A DNA stretch of 64,000 nucleotides from FEN-1350 sp964643355 (GCA_964643355.1 CAZXPW010000001.1:129796-193795); one strand, 5' to 3'; shown: positions 23,635-33,529, counted from the stretch's first letter. A program made the numbers and translations. The notes: generated by a model from the letters alone, not told the origin.

Positions 23635-26600
23635 TCAAGGCGATTGATAATGAACCGTAATCAAAAGGTTTTCCTCTTTCGAAGGCAGGGAAATAGTACA
23701 CTGTCGTGAGTCGAATTGTTCATGGGGCCGGCCGTTGACCTCAACCCTGTCCAGGAGTCGGCCTTCCGGATGTCGAAGACGAACCACAAGAACATCGGGC
23801 AACCTACGCCGGGGAGGAGAGATCGTCATCTCGACAATCCCCTTCTCCAATCGAGAAAGGATGCAAAAATGAACCGGCCCAAAGCGCGTTGGCATATTGT
23901 TCACCGTCAATAATTGTCCCGCCCGCAACCATTCCGCCGGAATCAGCGGCGCCAACCACAAATCCTTATCCCGCTCCATCACCAGCATGGACCTCGTCTG
24001 ATGCAAAAAATATCCCGTCTCATGCGTTTTGTCCCACGCTCCGCTATGCGAAAAATGCTCCCAGAAAGTCAGAACCTCGCGGTTGACCAGCGACGCGATG
24101 GAATTGAAATAGGATCGAAGAAATGGCTTGATATCATCGCGAAGGGCGTAAATCTCGGCATTGCGCGAGTAATACGGTTGCACTTTCGAAAATCCGCCGA
24201 GATTGAACCAGTCTTTTTGATTCCGCTCTGCGGGATAATCGAACCAGCCGTCGGACAGAAACTGAACATCTTCCATATGATTCAGCATTCGGGAAACCTC
24301 AGGATCGTTGGGTACCAGAACTCCGGTCGGCACAAGTTGATGAGCGCCCAGTTCCACATCATAACACCAGCTCCGCCCGGCGTCCTGACCCGGGAAAAAA
24401 TCGCCGAGTTTGCCCGGGCTATGGACTTGCGAAGGATACCATGGAATCCAGGTTCCATCGCGCAGACAAACAACCGGCGATTGAGATTGCGTCCAGCGGT
24501 AGGCCCGCAAGAGATGACCACGAAGCTCGTCAGCCCGCGATTGAAATGGTTTTCCCTGCGGATATCCGGCCTGGCTCAGAATGGTACCCAACTCCCGAAG
24601 AGCGGCGAAAGTATAGGCGTTCATACAGAAATGGTAAGCAAACGAATTCCAGTCGGCAAGAACCCCCGGAGGCATCAGGCCATACCCAGGCATCGGCTTA
24701 CCCTGCGGATCCAGTTTGCGGGTCTTGTCCGTCTGTCGAACAATCCACTCCCCGACGCGGATCAATTCGGCCGAATGAGATCGTACCCAGTCCAGATCAC
24801 CCGTAAGCTGAACATGCTCGCCAAGAGTCCAGAGATGCCAGACGGTCCCAAATGTTGTGTACCCCGTGGTCAGAAAACCGGCTGGATTGTACCGATGGAT
24901 AAAAAATTCCAGTCCGCGTCGGGCAAAGTCGGAATGGCCGAGAAAATCCATCCCGCGAATGACCGAATGCGCCTCGCTTTCCAGGGGACCATACGACATC
25001 GCCGCGATCCAGGGGGCAACGCGAGATCCCTCCGCTTCGTTTCGTGCCGCAATCAGACACCGAACCTGCGAGGACCGAATCAGATGGTTGAGAAATGCAT
25101 CCGGAGTCTCGATTTGCGCGGCGTTTGCCAAAACGGATTTCCAATACGATTCTACTTCCCGCCGCAGAGTCTCTATATCGAATTGTTCAGGCATCACATC
25201 GCCCGGAGAGGGAAGAAAAACGGCAAATTCAACTTTCGATTGCGCGGCAATTTCCCCGTTCCACTGGAATCGACCTTCGGATCCCTCGGGCGTAAGGCCC
25301 CCGCTTGAAATCAGGACAATCGATCCCAAAACGCCGCTATCGCCTCGGAGTCGAAATCCCGATTGTATGGGTTCCAGTTTGGCCGGCTGTTGTTTTCGTT
25401 CATGGGCATAAATGTCCATTGCCAAAGAAATCCAAGCCGGTTGCTGTCGTTGATTAACCAGAACAAATTGGCCGACAAACAATCCCCGGCGACCGATACG
25501 GCCGGGATTCGTTCCGCCCTCATCAATTGGGGCGACAAAGGTTCGTTGAGTGCATTCCAGGCCCTCGTGTTCCCACTTCACCAGAGGAATCGGTAACCAT
25601 CCCCCTTCCAGTTGTCGAGATTGACAAACCGGTAATCCAGCCTGAAACCGGAACTGAATCTTTCCGGCCGAACCAAACCCGTCATCGGAAATGTCCCGGC
25701 TTGTGGGAAAACGCACGGTGCCATCCCGATCCACCACATACTTGGTGTTATCACACGCCAGCGACAACAGGACCGGACCTTCCTCCTGGGCCGGATTATG
25801 CGTCCGCTCCATTGCTTGAGCCAATGTCTGATCCGGCATCGCCTTGACTTCCTGGAGCACGGTTTTCTTTTCCGCAATGGATTTCTTGTATTCGGCAAGC
25901 GTCAATGGCGACGGATCGCGAGTAATGAACAAGTTATGATCCGGAAGATAAACACAGGGATTGGACAAAATGTCTGCCACTGCCACGCCAAACGCCTCCG
26001 TCGGCAATGTGAACTGTAGAACGGTCTGATCTGCCTTCGATGGAGACGACCGAGCATAGCGGACAAAGATCCATACTGGATTCGATAAAGACAACTGGGA
26101 AGAAACGGATTCCAGGAATTCCCCATTGCGTATGGTAATTCCGACCGGTTGTTGGCACAGGAGCCCCTCCGCTTGTACGCAAATCCGGGCCGTATCCCAT
26201 CGAGTTCGCGTGAAGGCCGACAAGGAACGAATGTGCCGCAGTCCCGGAACATTCGGCAAAATCCAGCGAACCTTCTGGGTCAAAAGCAAAGTCCCATCCG
26301 GCGACTTCAACCATGGCCGAAAGAGAATAGCGTCTGCCCCCGCCGACAGACTGCCCTCCAGCCGCTTCCACTGTCCCTGCCAAACCGACTCTCCAAACCA
26401 GCCCTCGACCCGGATATCGTCGACCGGAAGCTGAGAAACCGGTTGCGGCAATCCCAATCGAAGTTCCCGAATCGCCCTTCGGTCTAACCACTGAAGGCCG
26501 ATACATCCATTTTCCGAATAAACAGGCACTGAATAGATCCCGTCCGGATTGGGGACAAGGTCTTGTTCCAGAAACAAATCATCGGCAAAAAACTCCTCAA

Positions 26601-27198
26601 GCCGGCTGGATCGACAGCCGTTTTTGCGAGAGGGGTCCCAGCTCACAACGCGCCCGAATCGGGCGACATCCACATCGGGCTCACGCGTTTGCGAGGGACA
26701 AACAGACCTTGTCAGGCGAGCCTCGGCCCAGTTGGCCATATCACAGGTAATTCCGTCGCCCGCATCGGAGACTTCCAGCCGAAGCTCGCCGGCCCCCGCA
26801 AGTTCGACGCGCAACGGCACAGGATCGTTCGCCACCCGAAGGACGCCGCTCTCATACCGCTTCTCTTGATCCACATACACCCGAAATATCACGCTGCCGT
26901 CATTCGATCCGCAGGGCTGCAAACCCACCTCGGCCTCAAAAACCGCAAACGCTCCGTCCAGCAGAATCGCCAGCTCGCCATGGGCATGGTGTCCAATCCC
27001 CCTCGCATATCGATGCCCGTGGATCTGAATCGGTTCTCCCGCCAGGCCGGGCGCATGAGCGGCCGTATCAATTCCCAATTGCCCCCAGGACTGATGGTGG
27101 TTGAGAATCAATTCCGGCATCTCGCTCAAATAACAAGTCTCGGCTGAGATTGCCGGCAACGGACACAAAAAACAGAAAAGGGTTATGGTTATCCGCAT
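23635..27198 (-). CDS. Large exported NPCBM-domain glycosidase-like protein with (alpha/alpha)6 barrel
   Basis: A 1187-residue protein. The start at 27198 (MRITITLFCFLCPLPAISAE) gives a standard signal peptide; GGAGGG lies 11 bases upstream. An N-terminal NPCBM-like domain (about 25-165; GIGHHAHGELAILLDG, LQPCGSNDGSVIFRV) is followed by beta-rich regions. A helical catalytic-like region spans about 720-1100 (WIAAMSYGPLESEAHSVIRG, YTTFGTVWHLWTLGEHV, WFDYPAERNQKDWFNLGG), resembling GH63/GH95/debranching-type (alpha/alpha)6 barrels. A C-terminal beta domain ends the protein. The exact GH family could not be assigned. It probably cleaves an exported or environmental glycan. The gene is monocistronic or the end of a transcript; 206 bases separate it from the convergent Gfo gene. 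Confidence 0.7.
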   Translation of the reverse strand: MRITITLFCFLCPLPAISAETCYLSEMPELILNHHQSWGQLGIDTAAHAPGLAGEPIQIHGHRYARGIGHHAHGELAILLDGAFAVFEAEVGLQPCGSNDGSVIFRVYVDQEKRYESGVLRVANDPVPLRVELAGAGELRLEVSDAGDGITCDMANWAEARLTRSVCPSQTREPDVDVARFGRVVSWDPSRKNGCRSSRLEEFFADDLFLEQDLVPNPDGIYSVPVYSENGCIGLQWLDRRAIRELRLGLPQPVSQLPVDDIRVEGWFGESVWQGQWKRLEGSLSAGADAILFRPWLKSPDGTLLLTQKVRWILPNVPGLRHIRSLSAFTRTRWDTARICVQAEGLLCQQPVGITIRNGEFLESVSSQLSLSNPVWIFVRYARSSPSKADQTVLQFTLPTEAFGVAVADILSNPCVYLPDHNLFITRDPSPLTLAEYKKSIAEKKTVLQEVKAMPDQTLAQAMERTHNPAQEEGPVLLSLACDNTKYVVDRDGTVRFPTSRDISDDGFGSAGKIQFRFQAGLPVCQSRQLEGGWLPIPLVKWEHEGLECTQRTFVAPIDEGGTNPGRIGRRGLFVGQFVLVNQRQQPAWISLAMDIYAHERKQQPAKLEPIQSGFRLRGDSGVLGSIVLISSGGLTPEGSEGRFQWNGEIAAQSKVEFAVFLPSPGDVMPEQFDIETLRREVESYWKSVLANAAQIETPDAFLNHLIRSSQVRCLIAARNEAEGSRVAPWIAAMSYGPLESEAHSVIRGMDFLGHSDFARRGLEFFIHRYNPAGFLTTGYTTFGTVWHLWTLGEHVQLTGDLDWVRSHSAELIRVGEWIVRQTDKTRKLDPQGKPMPGYGLMPPGVLADWNSFAYHFCMNAYTFAALRELGTILSQAGYPQGKPFQSRADELRGHLLRAYRWTQSQSPVVCLRDGTWIPWYPSQVHSPGKLGDFFPGQDAGRSWCYDVELGAHQLVPTGVLVPNDPEVSRMLNHMEDVQFLSDGWFDYPAERNQKDWFNLGGFSKVQPYYSRNAEIYALRDDIKPFLRSYFNSIASLVNREVLTFWEHFSHSGAWDKTHETGYFLHQTRSMLVMERDKDLWLAPLIPAEWLRAGQLLTVNNMPTRFGPVHFCILSRLEKGIVEMTISPPRRRLPDVLVVRLRHPEGRLLDRVEVNGRPHEQFDSRQCTISLPSKEENLLITVHYQSP

Positions 27199-27334
27199 CG
27201 AACCACAATCCCTCCTACGATTTCCCGACTCCTTCAAGGTGGACATGCCCATTTATCTCCAAAAACCATTCCTTCCGTCATGCAAACGACCAAACAAAAC
27301 CGAAAATTCGACTTTCTTCTCTATTGAGTCGAAT

Positions 27335-27613
27335 TCAATCCTTCATAAGTTGATTCAATACCAGAACCTCTTTGTCTGTCGGACCGTATGCGTTACGCCC
27401 CAGACGGATGGATTCCCTTACGATCCCGTCGGTTCCGGACTTGACGACTCTCTGCCGGCGAACCGGGGCGACTTCCTCGCCTGCCCGCATATCTCCAAGA
27501 ACACTCCCAATATACAGAAAAAAGAGTAGTCCGAAACCCCCGATGGAGCGATAATGTGGATATTTTTTATGCACCAATTGTCTCCGGTTCAAAAACTGCT
27601 CAATGATTATCAT
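27335..27613 (-). CDS. Small hypothetical protein with one membrane segment
   Basis: A 92-residue open frame starting MIIIEQFLNRRQLVHKK. One hydrophobic segment (GFGLLFFLYIGSVLGDM, about 29-45) is followed by a basic, polar C-terminus (VAPVRRQRVVKSGTDG). GGGGA lies a few bases before the ATG at 27613. It lies downstream of the terminator of the neighbouring Gfo gene, so it would need its own promoter. I do not recognise a family; it may be spurious. Confidence 0.3.
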   Translation of the reverse strand: MIIIEQFLNRRQLVHKKYPHYRSIGGFGLLFFLYIGSVLGDMRAGEEVAPVRRQRVVKSGTDGIVRESIRLGRNAYGPTDKEVLVLNQLMKD

Positions 27614-27686
27614 CGTTTCCCCGTTTACAGTCAACTGATCCTCGAAAAGAAATGGATTAACCAGAATGCGTCAAACCTTTTCATCG

Positions 27687-27717
27687 GAAAAAAAGGACAG
27701 GCGGATAGGCCTGTCCT
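27687..27717 (-). terminator. Rho-independent terminator of the Gfo/Idh/MocA gene
   Basis: A perfect 9-base stem AGGACAGGC/GCCTGTCCT (27694-27702 and 27709-27717) with a 6-base loop. On the minus strand it is followed by a run of T (A-run at 27688-27694 on the plus strand). It lies about 30 bases after the stop at 27749. Confidence 0.9.
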
Positions 27718-27748
27718 CAGGATAACGGAAAAACCAGCGAGCGGAAAA

Positions 27749-29122
27749 TTAGACCTTCATCTCCAACGGGCCCCAACCGTTGCGCGGCTCGCGCCAAGCC
27801 AGTTCGTTGATCTTCGGATCATTGGTAATCTCGCCGGCTTCATTCAGCTCGAGCTTTTTTCCAGCCCTGGCGCAAAGGTTACCCAACTGGATATTCGCGG
27901 TCATAAAACCGGCATAGCCGAAGTTGGACTGGCTGAATTCCCGCGGCTTTTCGCCCCTGCAGGCCATAAAGAACTCGGCATGATGTCCGGGAGACCGTTC
28001 CAGAAGCGTCTTCGGTTTTCCGAACTCTTTGCGTTTGGCTTCGGGGATCAGCATGGGGGTCTCCCAGTAATCGCCGATCACCAGCATCTTGCCCTTGGTA
28101 CCAATAATCAGATTGCCGGTCTCGGGAAGCTGGCGACCTTCGCTCTTGAGTTCCTCGGGGACTTCAGGTTTAAAGGGCGTTCCGTCGGCTTTCTTGCCCT
28201 CATACCAGAAGGTCGTAAATCCGGGCAGGCCGTCTTTGGCACGATAGGTGTTCTTGACGACCATTCCGGCCGGCCACATATCCTTGACGGGGGCTGTCAT
28301 GATAATCGGCTCAGCGGTCGCCGCATAACCCGGTTTCATGATCGCATAGATACCGTCGGTCGTGTGGCAGGCCATGTCGCCCAGAGCGCCGGACCCGAAA
28401 TCGACGAACCCGCGCCATTTGAAGGAATGATAAGTATCCTTCTTGTAGGGACGCATTGCGGCCGGGCCAATCCATGCTTCCCAATCCAGCGTATCCGGAA
28501 TCGGATCGGATCCTTCGGGGCGATCGCCGCCCTGCGGCCAGATGGGACGATTGGTCCATGTGTGAAATTCGACAATATCCCCGACAGCGCCACCCTTGAC
28601 ATATTCATACGCCAACCGCCAGCCGTTTCCGCCGTGTCCCTGGTTACCCATCTGGGTAACGACTTTGGGATTCGTGGCGTAGGCCTTAGCCAGCAATTGC
28701 GCTTCACGAACCGACCAGGTCAGGGGCTTTTCCGTATAACAATGGATGCCCATTGAAACGGCCGTCATGGAAGGGGCAAAATGGCTGTGATCGGGAGTTG
28801 CGACGAATACGACATCGAGATCCTTGCCGTGATTTTCGAAAACCTTCCGCCAATCGGTATACCCCACGGCTTTCTCCCAGCCCTTCTTGCCCAGGACGCC
28901 ATCCCAACGGGTTTTATCAACTTCGGCGAAGGCGATACACTGCAGGCCGGCCGAATGGGCCTGACCGGTATGGCTGCCGGCCTGGCCGCCGGCTGCGATA
29001 AATCCAACCTGGAGTTTTTCGTTGAGTCCCTGAGCCCGGATCAGACTCGGGAAACCAATCGTACATGCAGCTCCTATCGCAGCGGAGCATTTCACAAATT
29101 GACGACGGGTCATGTTTGACAT
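27749..29122 (-). CDS. Tat-exported Gfo/Idh/MocA-family oxidoreductase
   Basis: A 457-residue protein with the leader MSNMTRRQFVKCSAAIGAAC (twin-arginine type). The Rossmann segment is VGFIAAGGQAGSH, and HCYTEKPLTWSVREAQL carries the EKP motif (near residue 133). VTQMGNQGHGG and DMACHTTDGIYAI follow the family pattern. It likely oxidises or reduces sugar derivatives with a bound NAD(P). AGGAG precedes the ATG at 29122. It is a paralogue of the genes at 21989 and 49374. A strong terminator follows at 27687-27717. A perfect CCTATC-C-GATAGG repeat (29164-29176) lies upstream. Confidence 0.92.
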   Translation of the reverse strand: MSNMTRRQFVKCSAAIGAACTIGFPSLIRAQGLNEKLQVGFIAAGGQAGSHTGQAHSAGLQCIAFAEVDKTRWDGVLGKKGWEKAVGYTDWRKVFENHGKDLDVVFVATPDHSHFAPSMTAVSMGIHCYTEKPLTWSVREAQLLAKAYATNPKVVTQMGNQGHGGNGWRLAYEYVKGGAVGDIVEFHTWTNRPIWPQGGDRPEGSDPIPDTLDWEAWIGPAAMRPYKKDTYHSFKWRGFVDFGSGALGDMACHTTDGIYAIMKPGYAATAEPIIMTAPVKDMWPAGMVVKNTYRAKDGLPGFTTFWYEGKKADGTPFKPEVPEELKSEGRQLPETGNLIIGTKGKMLVIGDYWETPMLIPEAKRKEFGKPKTLLERSPGHHAEFFMACRGEKPREFSQSNFGYAGFMTANIQLGNLCARAGKKLELNEAGEITNDPKINELAWREPRNGWGPLEMKV

Positions 29123-29477
29123 GCGCTGGACTCCTTAAATGTATTTCGATAACAACTTGTTTTCCTATCCGATAGGACACCGGCCTATCTGTTCAAGACA
29201 TTCTACCGAAACGCTCAAAATCAATCAAGGCCATTCATGCATCCGTTTTTGGCGGAAATTTCATCCCTTCCGTTGACCGAAAACGACACCAAGAGCGGTT
29301 TTCCTGATTTCTGTTCAAGCATCCCGACGCGAATGATCTGTTTTATCGTCAGACCGCCCTGAAAATCCTTTCTTTGCATCGCAGTTTTTGATATAACCCG
29401 TTTTGCGGTGATGGGAGAGATTCCCATAGACGGGAAGATGCGGTTTGTCCGGAACAACCTTGAGAAAGGGCACATTC
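29123..29477. other. Divergent intergenic region with short inverted repeat
   Basis: This 355-base gap lies between the Gfo gene (minus) and the metallophosphoesterase gene (plus). CCTATC-C-GATAGG at 29164-29176 is a perfect inverted repeat about 45 bases upstream of the Gfo start and could be an operator. Minor open frames here show no protein features. Confidence 0.35.
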
Positions 29478-30386
29478 ATGGCAGCGTCAATCCCCGACAG
29501 GATAAGTCGAAGAGGTTTTGTCAAGAGCGGTTTGGCTGTGATGGGATTGGCCGTGATTCCCAAGGCCCGTTGCGAATCGGATGGGCAGGGTATCTCCAAT
29601 GATTCCATGTCCATGCGATGGGCCCTGCTCAGCGATGTGCATATCCCGGAAGATGTTACAAATAATTACCGCGGTTTCTTCCCTTACAAAAATCTGGAAA
29701 TCATGGTACCCCAGCTTGTTTCGTACGCACCGGATGCGGTAGCGATCACGGGGGATCTGGCGCGGCTGACCGGTCAGATTGGAGATTACCAAAATCTCAA
29801 GAAGTTGCTGACGCCCCTCTTGGAAACGGTACCGGTGTATATGTCCCTTGGGAATCACGACGACCGGGATAACTTCTTGAAGGTCTTTGAAACACTTCCG
29901 GAAAAACGACAATCCGTTCCCGGTAAATATGTGGTCGTTTCCGAAAAGCCGCCCGTGCGCGTCATCATGCTGGATTCCTTGCTGTACACCGACAAAGTTC
30001 AGGGGTTGCTGGGCAAGACGCAACGGAAATGGCTTGCCGAGTATCTGAGCAAGGCGGATGAAATGCCGACGGTCCTTTGTTTTCATCATACCATAGGGGA
30101 CGACGACGGCGACCTGCTGGATATTCCGCGATTGTATGATATCATCGCGCCGGTTTCCAAGGTCAAGGCGGTGATCTTTGGACATTCCCATGTCTATAGC
30201 TTCAGCGAATACAAAGGGATTCATCAGATTAATCTCCCCGCAGCCGGATACAACTTCAGCGACCATGATCCCGTGGGCTGGGTGGAAGTTCGCTGGACGG
30301 CCATCGGAGCCGAATTCCTCCTGCATGCCACCGCGGGCAATCAGGACAAGGATCGGGCCGTGACAAGACTTATATGGCGGCCCTAA
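29478..30386 (+). CDS. Tat-exported metallophosphoesterase
   Basis: A 302-residue protein starting MAASIPDRISRRGFVKSG (twin-arginine leader); AGGG lies 8 bases before the ATG at 29478. Calcineurin-like phosphoesterase motifs are in order: LLSDVHI (D-x-H), ITGDLARL (G-D), LGNHDDR (G-N-H-D), LCFHHT and VIFGHSHVYS (G-H-x-H). These residues bind two metal ions and hydrolyse phosphate esters in the periplasm. The substrate is unknown. It appears monocistronic and is divergent from the Gfo gene. The next gene starts 266 bases later behind its own promoter. Confidence 0.9.
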   Translation: MAASIPDRISRRGFVKSGLAVMGLAVIPKARCESDGQGISNDSMSMRWALLSDVHIPEDVTNNYRGFFPYKNLEIMVPQLVSYAPDAVAITGDLARLTGQIGDYQNLKKLLTPLLETVPVYMSLGNHDDRDNFLKVFETLPEKRQSVPGKYVVVSEKPPVRVIMLDSLLYTDKVQGLLGKTQRKWLAEYLSKADEMPTVLCFHHTIGDDDGDLLDIPRLYDIIAPVSKVKAVIFGHSHVYSFSEYKGIHQINLPAAGYNFSDHDPVGWVEVRWTAIGAEFLLHATAGNQDKDRAVTRLIWRP

Positions 30387-30551
30387 ACGGATCAATCCTG
30401 CTCGTTTTAAGAATGGGGCTTTTCTCGCCGACCATACAAACCGGAGTGCCGACAAATATTGGATATTTCTTTTCTTGAAAGTCATCTTTCCGAATCGTGC
30501 AGTCGACTGCGGTAAAAACCATCAAAAAATTTCAGAAACTCCGCCTTTTCA

Positions 30552-30580
30552 TTGACATTTCGGTTGGGTAACGATATAAT
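30552..30580 (+). promoter_or_regulatory. Sigma-70 promoter (perfect consensus) of the zinc-site exported protein
   Basis: TTGACA (30552-30557) and TATAAT (30575-30580) are both perfect consensus boxes with a 17-base spacer. They lie about 70 bases upstream of the ATG at 30653. Confidence 0.85.
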
Positions 30581-30652
30581 TTGTTTTTGTTCATGGAAAC
30601 GGAGAGGAGATTTCGTCAACGGAAGGGAAAACAAGTTTGGGAGGGTATTATC

Positions 30653-31675
30653 ATGGCACAGAATGATAGTCTTCGTTCTTTGATCGTGTCCGTCTTCGTG
30701 GGAGTGTGTGGGATCTGGCTTGAACCTGTCTTTTCGGAGTCTGCCGCAGATGACGAAATCAGCGCCGTGCTGGAACAAGTCAACGCCGACATGGCAAAGG
30801 ACGGTCTTTCGTATTGCATTGGGATGATGGAAACGCAGACCCATCCAAACAGCGGAGAAAAGGGACGAACGATCGTGGCTCGGGACTTGGGCAAAGATCG
30901 GCTCCGGGCCCATTTTGTACCCGGAGACCCACGGCGCGGCGGCCGCCGGAATATCACCTATCTGATCGATCGCAGTGATGCGGCCCCTGCTTTGGGTCCG
31001 AATGCGGAGGCCACGGAAGAAGCAATCGATCGAGCCATGGCCACATGGGGGCAGTTGATTCCGGCTGTACCCATCGAGAAATTGGAGGACATGGGGGGGG
31101 ATTACGACAAGTTCGATTTCTTTTTGGCCATAAGGGGAATCTTGGCCGGAACATGCAAATCAGGGGACTTCTCGACAAATATCATTTCAGGCAATCCGGA
31201 CATCGATCAAAACGGAACGGTGGACATCGATATTCTTCACGGCGGTTGGCTCCCCGCCTGTGCGTTTTCCTGGATTCAAGGTGGGGATTCCATTTTGGCC
31301 GTGACCGTTACTTGGGTGTATCTCGATGAAAATCGGAATCCATCGGATATCAACGGAGATGGTCGGCCGGATACGGCGTTTCGGGAAATCTTTTACAACA
31401 ACCGATTCGCATGGTCCGTGTCAGGGGAATCCGACGAGATCGACCTCGAATCGGTAGCCCTTCACGAGGCGGGACATGGATTTAGTATGGGACATTATGG
31501 CACCGTATTTTCTGGAAATAACACCTATATGGTAAAGCCCCTCGCCGTGATGAATCAGATTTATACCGGTATTCGGCGAACTCCCTACCCGATCGACAAG
31601 GTTCTCCTGACCGGCGTCTGGAGGGGACGGGAGAGCCCAAAACCGACCGTCTCTCATACCCTGCGCCGGCGCTGA
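30653..31675 (+). CDS. Exported matrixin-like metallopeptidase
   Basis: A 340-residue protein starting MAQNDSLRSLIVSV after GGGAGGG; signal peptide to about residue 30. The zinc motif HEAGHGFSMGH starts near residue 271. It fits HExxH-x5-H, but the usual glycine at position 8 is a serine. A Met-turn-like LAVMNQIY follows. Asp/Asn-rich stretches (NPDIDQNGTVDID, PSDINGDGRPD) may bind calcium. It is likely a secreted zinc peptidase; the substrate is unknown. A perfect consensus promoter precedes it, so strong basal expression is expected. It is followed by other exported proteins in the same direction. Confidence 0.75.
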   Translation: MAQNDSLRSLIVSVFVGVCGIWLEPVFSESAADDEISAVLEQVNADMAKDGLSYCIGMMETQTHPNSGEKGRTIVARDLGKDRLRAHFVPGDPRRGGRRNITYLIDRSDAAPALGPNAEATEEAIDRAMATWGQLIPAVPIEKLEDMGGDYDKFDFFLAIRGILAGTCKSGDFSTNIISGNPDIDQNGTVDIDILHGGWLPACAFSWIQGGDSILAVTVTWVYLDENRNPSDINGDGRPDTAFREIFYNNRFAWSVSGESDEIDLESVALHEAGHGFSMGHYGTVFSGNNTYMVKPLAVMNQIYTGIRRTPYPIDKVLLTGVWRGRESPKPTVSHTLRRR

Positions 31676-31766
31676 TCGATCCTCCCGCGATTTCGGGGAT
31701 TAAAACCCGGAACCGCCGCACGGAACGGCCGGCTCGAAAAGCTTATTGTGTTCTGGAGGTGTTGTG

Positions 31767-33383
31767 ATGAATCGATGTGGGTTGATAACGGGGACAATCC
31801 TGTTTGGCTTGGTATCCGCGTTCGCGGACAACCATGTGGAGTTTCTAATTGAGCGAAAGGGATGGATCGAAGCGGGGGTCTTCCGTGAATCGTACAAGCT
31901 GGAATTCAATGTGGGGGTTTCGGCCCAAACCGTCGAAGTGAAGTTTCCCGGCGCCGTTTCGTACATCCCATTGGAATTTGATGAGGAGGATGGAAGGTTT
32001 GATCTGGATTGGATCGAACCCCATGACTATCCCGCGCTGCCCGATCTGTTGATAGCGATGGGAATACAAAATGGGGAATGCCGCCTCCGAATCGACAAAG
32101 GTCTTGTCACCGAAAGTCAGTACCTCTTTTCGATCAATATCAATCCCATTACCGCAGAATCCTTTCCCGGTTATCCGACGATGATCTTGCCCGAGGAAGG
32201 CCAAACGGTCGGATCAAGCGTGACTTTTCGGTGGACAAATCCCGACGGATCTGAGAACTTCGTCGGTCCCTGGACGGCTATTGAACAGGGGGAAAAAGAT
32301 ATTGACAGCGGGATATTGCCGAGCGGAACCTCCGAATGGTCATATGGCCCTCTGGTAAACGGACCGGCCCTGTTCGAAATCGGATACGGCAGGATTCTGG
32401 ACGGCGTTGCGGAAACGATGACCTGGATCAGCGGTCGAGAGATTGACTGGGGCCTGGCCGAGCATTCGCCCGAGGATTGGACGCCGGGCAAACCTCTGAC
32501 GGCGCTGATATCGAATTTAAATGTTCGTTTCCAGGTTCAAGCTGCCCCGAAAGCCAGTATCAGTTTTGGATATTTTCAAACCCGGACTGAGGACTCGGGC
32601 GATTACGATACCTTCAATGTGGTGGTTCGAGTGACGATTCCGGATGTCTATGTAGTGTCGCTTCTGTTGCCTTCCTCGCCCGGAATCTATCAGGAAATGG
32701 AAGAGATTTCAGAAGATACCTATCGGATCCGATTTGTGTATTCCTCATTTGAAGAGATGCTGAACGCAATTTCTTCCGGAACCTACCGGGTCCATATGTA
32801 TGATCAGGCCTTCCGGGAAAGCGTATATCGGTTTGAGATCGATTCAACTCCGGTACAACTGGACATCTTCCCCGATTATGTCAGCGGGGTTCTGCCTCCG
32901 CGAAATTCGCTGGCCGAGATCCCGACGACATTTTCCTGGTCTTTGCCCGTCGGCTATGCCGGACCTGTCGGCTTGGTGGTTTTGAAGGATGCCGGTTTCG
33001 AAACGCAAATGTTGCCCGCAAATACCACATCTGCAATTGTGAACAACTTCGATCTGGCATGGAACCAATTGGTTTTGATGACCACGAAAACGGCCGATGG
33101 CGTTTCCGGACCGATGACCTGGGAAAGTGGTTTTGAAATCGATTGGGACCAGTCCGGTTCAGTTCCCGCCGGCTGGCCGACCGATGTTCCTTATACCTAC
33201 CTGGGGTCGGAGTGGATAGGGGCCTATTATGGCATCGAGCCGGGACAGTGTGCGTTTCGATTGCCGGGCGATCTCAACGAGGACTGCCGGGTTTCATTGG
33301 AGGATTTCGTCGTCATGGCCGAGTATTGGCTGATGGATTGCCGCGGGACCCAGGTCTCGGTGGATTGCTGGGGATTTTTATGA
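31767..33383 (+). CDS. Exported protein with internal duplication and dockerin-like C-terminus
   Basis: A 538-residue protein; MNRCGLITGTILFG begins a signal peptide, with GGAGG before the ATG at 31767. The mature part consists of two related halves of about 220 residues. Each holds a segment like GPMTWESGFEIDWD (compare ETMTWISGREIDWG) after a beta-sandwich-like segment with FRWTNP or FSWSLP. The last about 35 residues (GDLNEDCRVSLEDFVVMAEYW) form a dockerin-like EF-hand repeat. It has no recognisable enzymatic motif. It may be a structural or attachment protein of the cell surface. The start is supported by SD and signal peptide. Confidence 0.7.
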   Translation: MNRCGLITGTILFGLVSAFADNHVEFLIERKGWIEAGVFRESYKLEFNVGVSAQTVEVKFPGAVSYIPLEFDEEDGRFDLDWIEPHDYPALPDLLIAMGIQNGECRLRIDKGLVTESQYLFSININPITAESFPGYPTMILPEEGQTVGSSVTFRWTNPDGSENFVGPWTAIEQGEKDIDSGILPSGTSEWSYGPLVNGPALFEIGYGRILDGVAETMTWISGREIDWGLAEHSPEDWTPGKPLTALISNLNVRFQVQAAPKASISFGYFQTRTEDSGDYDTFNVVVRVTIPDVYVVSLLLPSSPGIYQEMEEISEDTYRIRFVYSSFEEMLNAISSGTYRVHMYDQAFRESVYRFEIDSTPVQLDIFPDYVSGVLPPRNSLAEIPTTFSWSLPVGYAGPVGLVVLKDAGFETQMLPANTTSAIVNNFDLAWNQLVLMTTKTADGVSGPMTWESGFEIDWDQSGSVPAGWPTDVPYTYLGSEWIGAYYGIEPGQCAFRLPGDLNEDCRVSLEDFVVMAEYWLMDCRGTQVSVDCWGFL

Positions 33384-33460
33384 CCAAAGACCGATTCCGA
33401 TGTGGTTCCGATGTAACCGATCGTTAACGGAGAACGAATCAAGATTGAATCAAATTTTCC

Positions 33461-33488
33461 TTGATTTTTCGGCGCAGGTTGATATACT
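33461..33488 (+). promoter_or_regulatory. Sigma-70 promoter of the PEP-CTERM gene
   Basis: TTGATT (33461-33466) and TATACT (33483-33488) with a 16-base spacer lie about 40 bases before the ATG at 33530. Confidence 0.6.
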
Positions 33489-33529
33489 GGAGAGAAGGAG
33501 TGGATGGAGCAAAACCGATAGGAGAGTGT

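Noticed and set aside
23914..25308. 464-residue open frame on the plus strand
   Set aside because: It lies entirely antisense to the 1187-residue glycosidase-like gene and shows no domain motif; it is a shadow of that gene.
27554..28756. 400-residue open frame on the plus strand
   Set aside because: Antisense to a clear Gfo/Idh/MocA gene and its terminator; composition is low-complexity without motifs.
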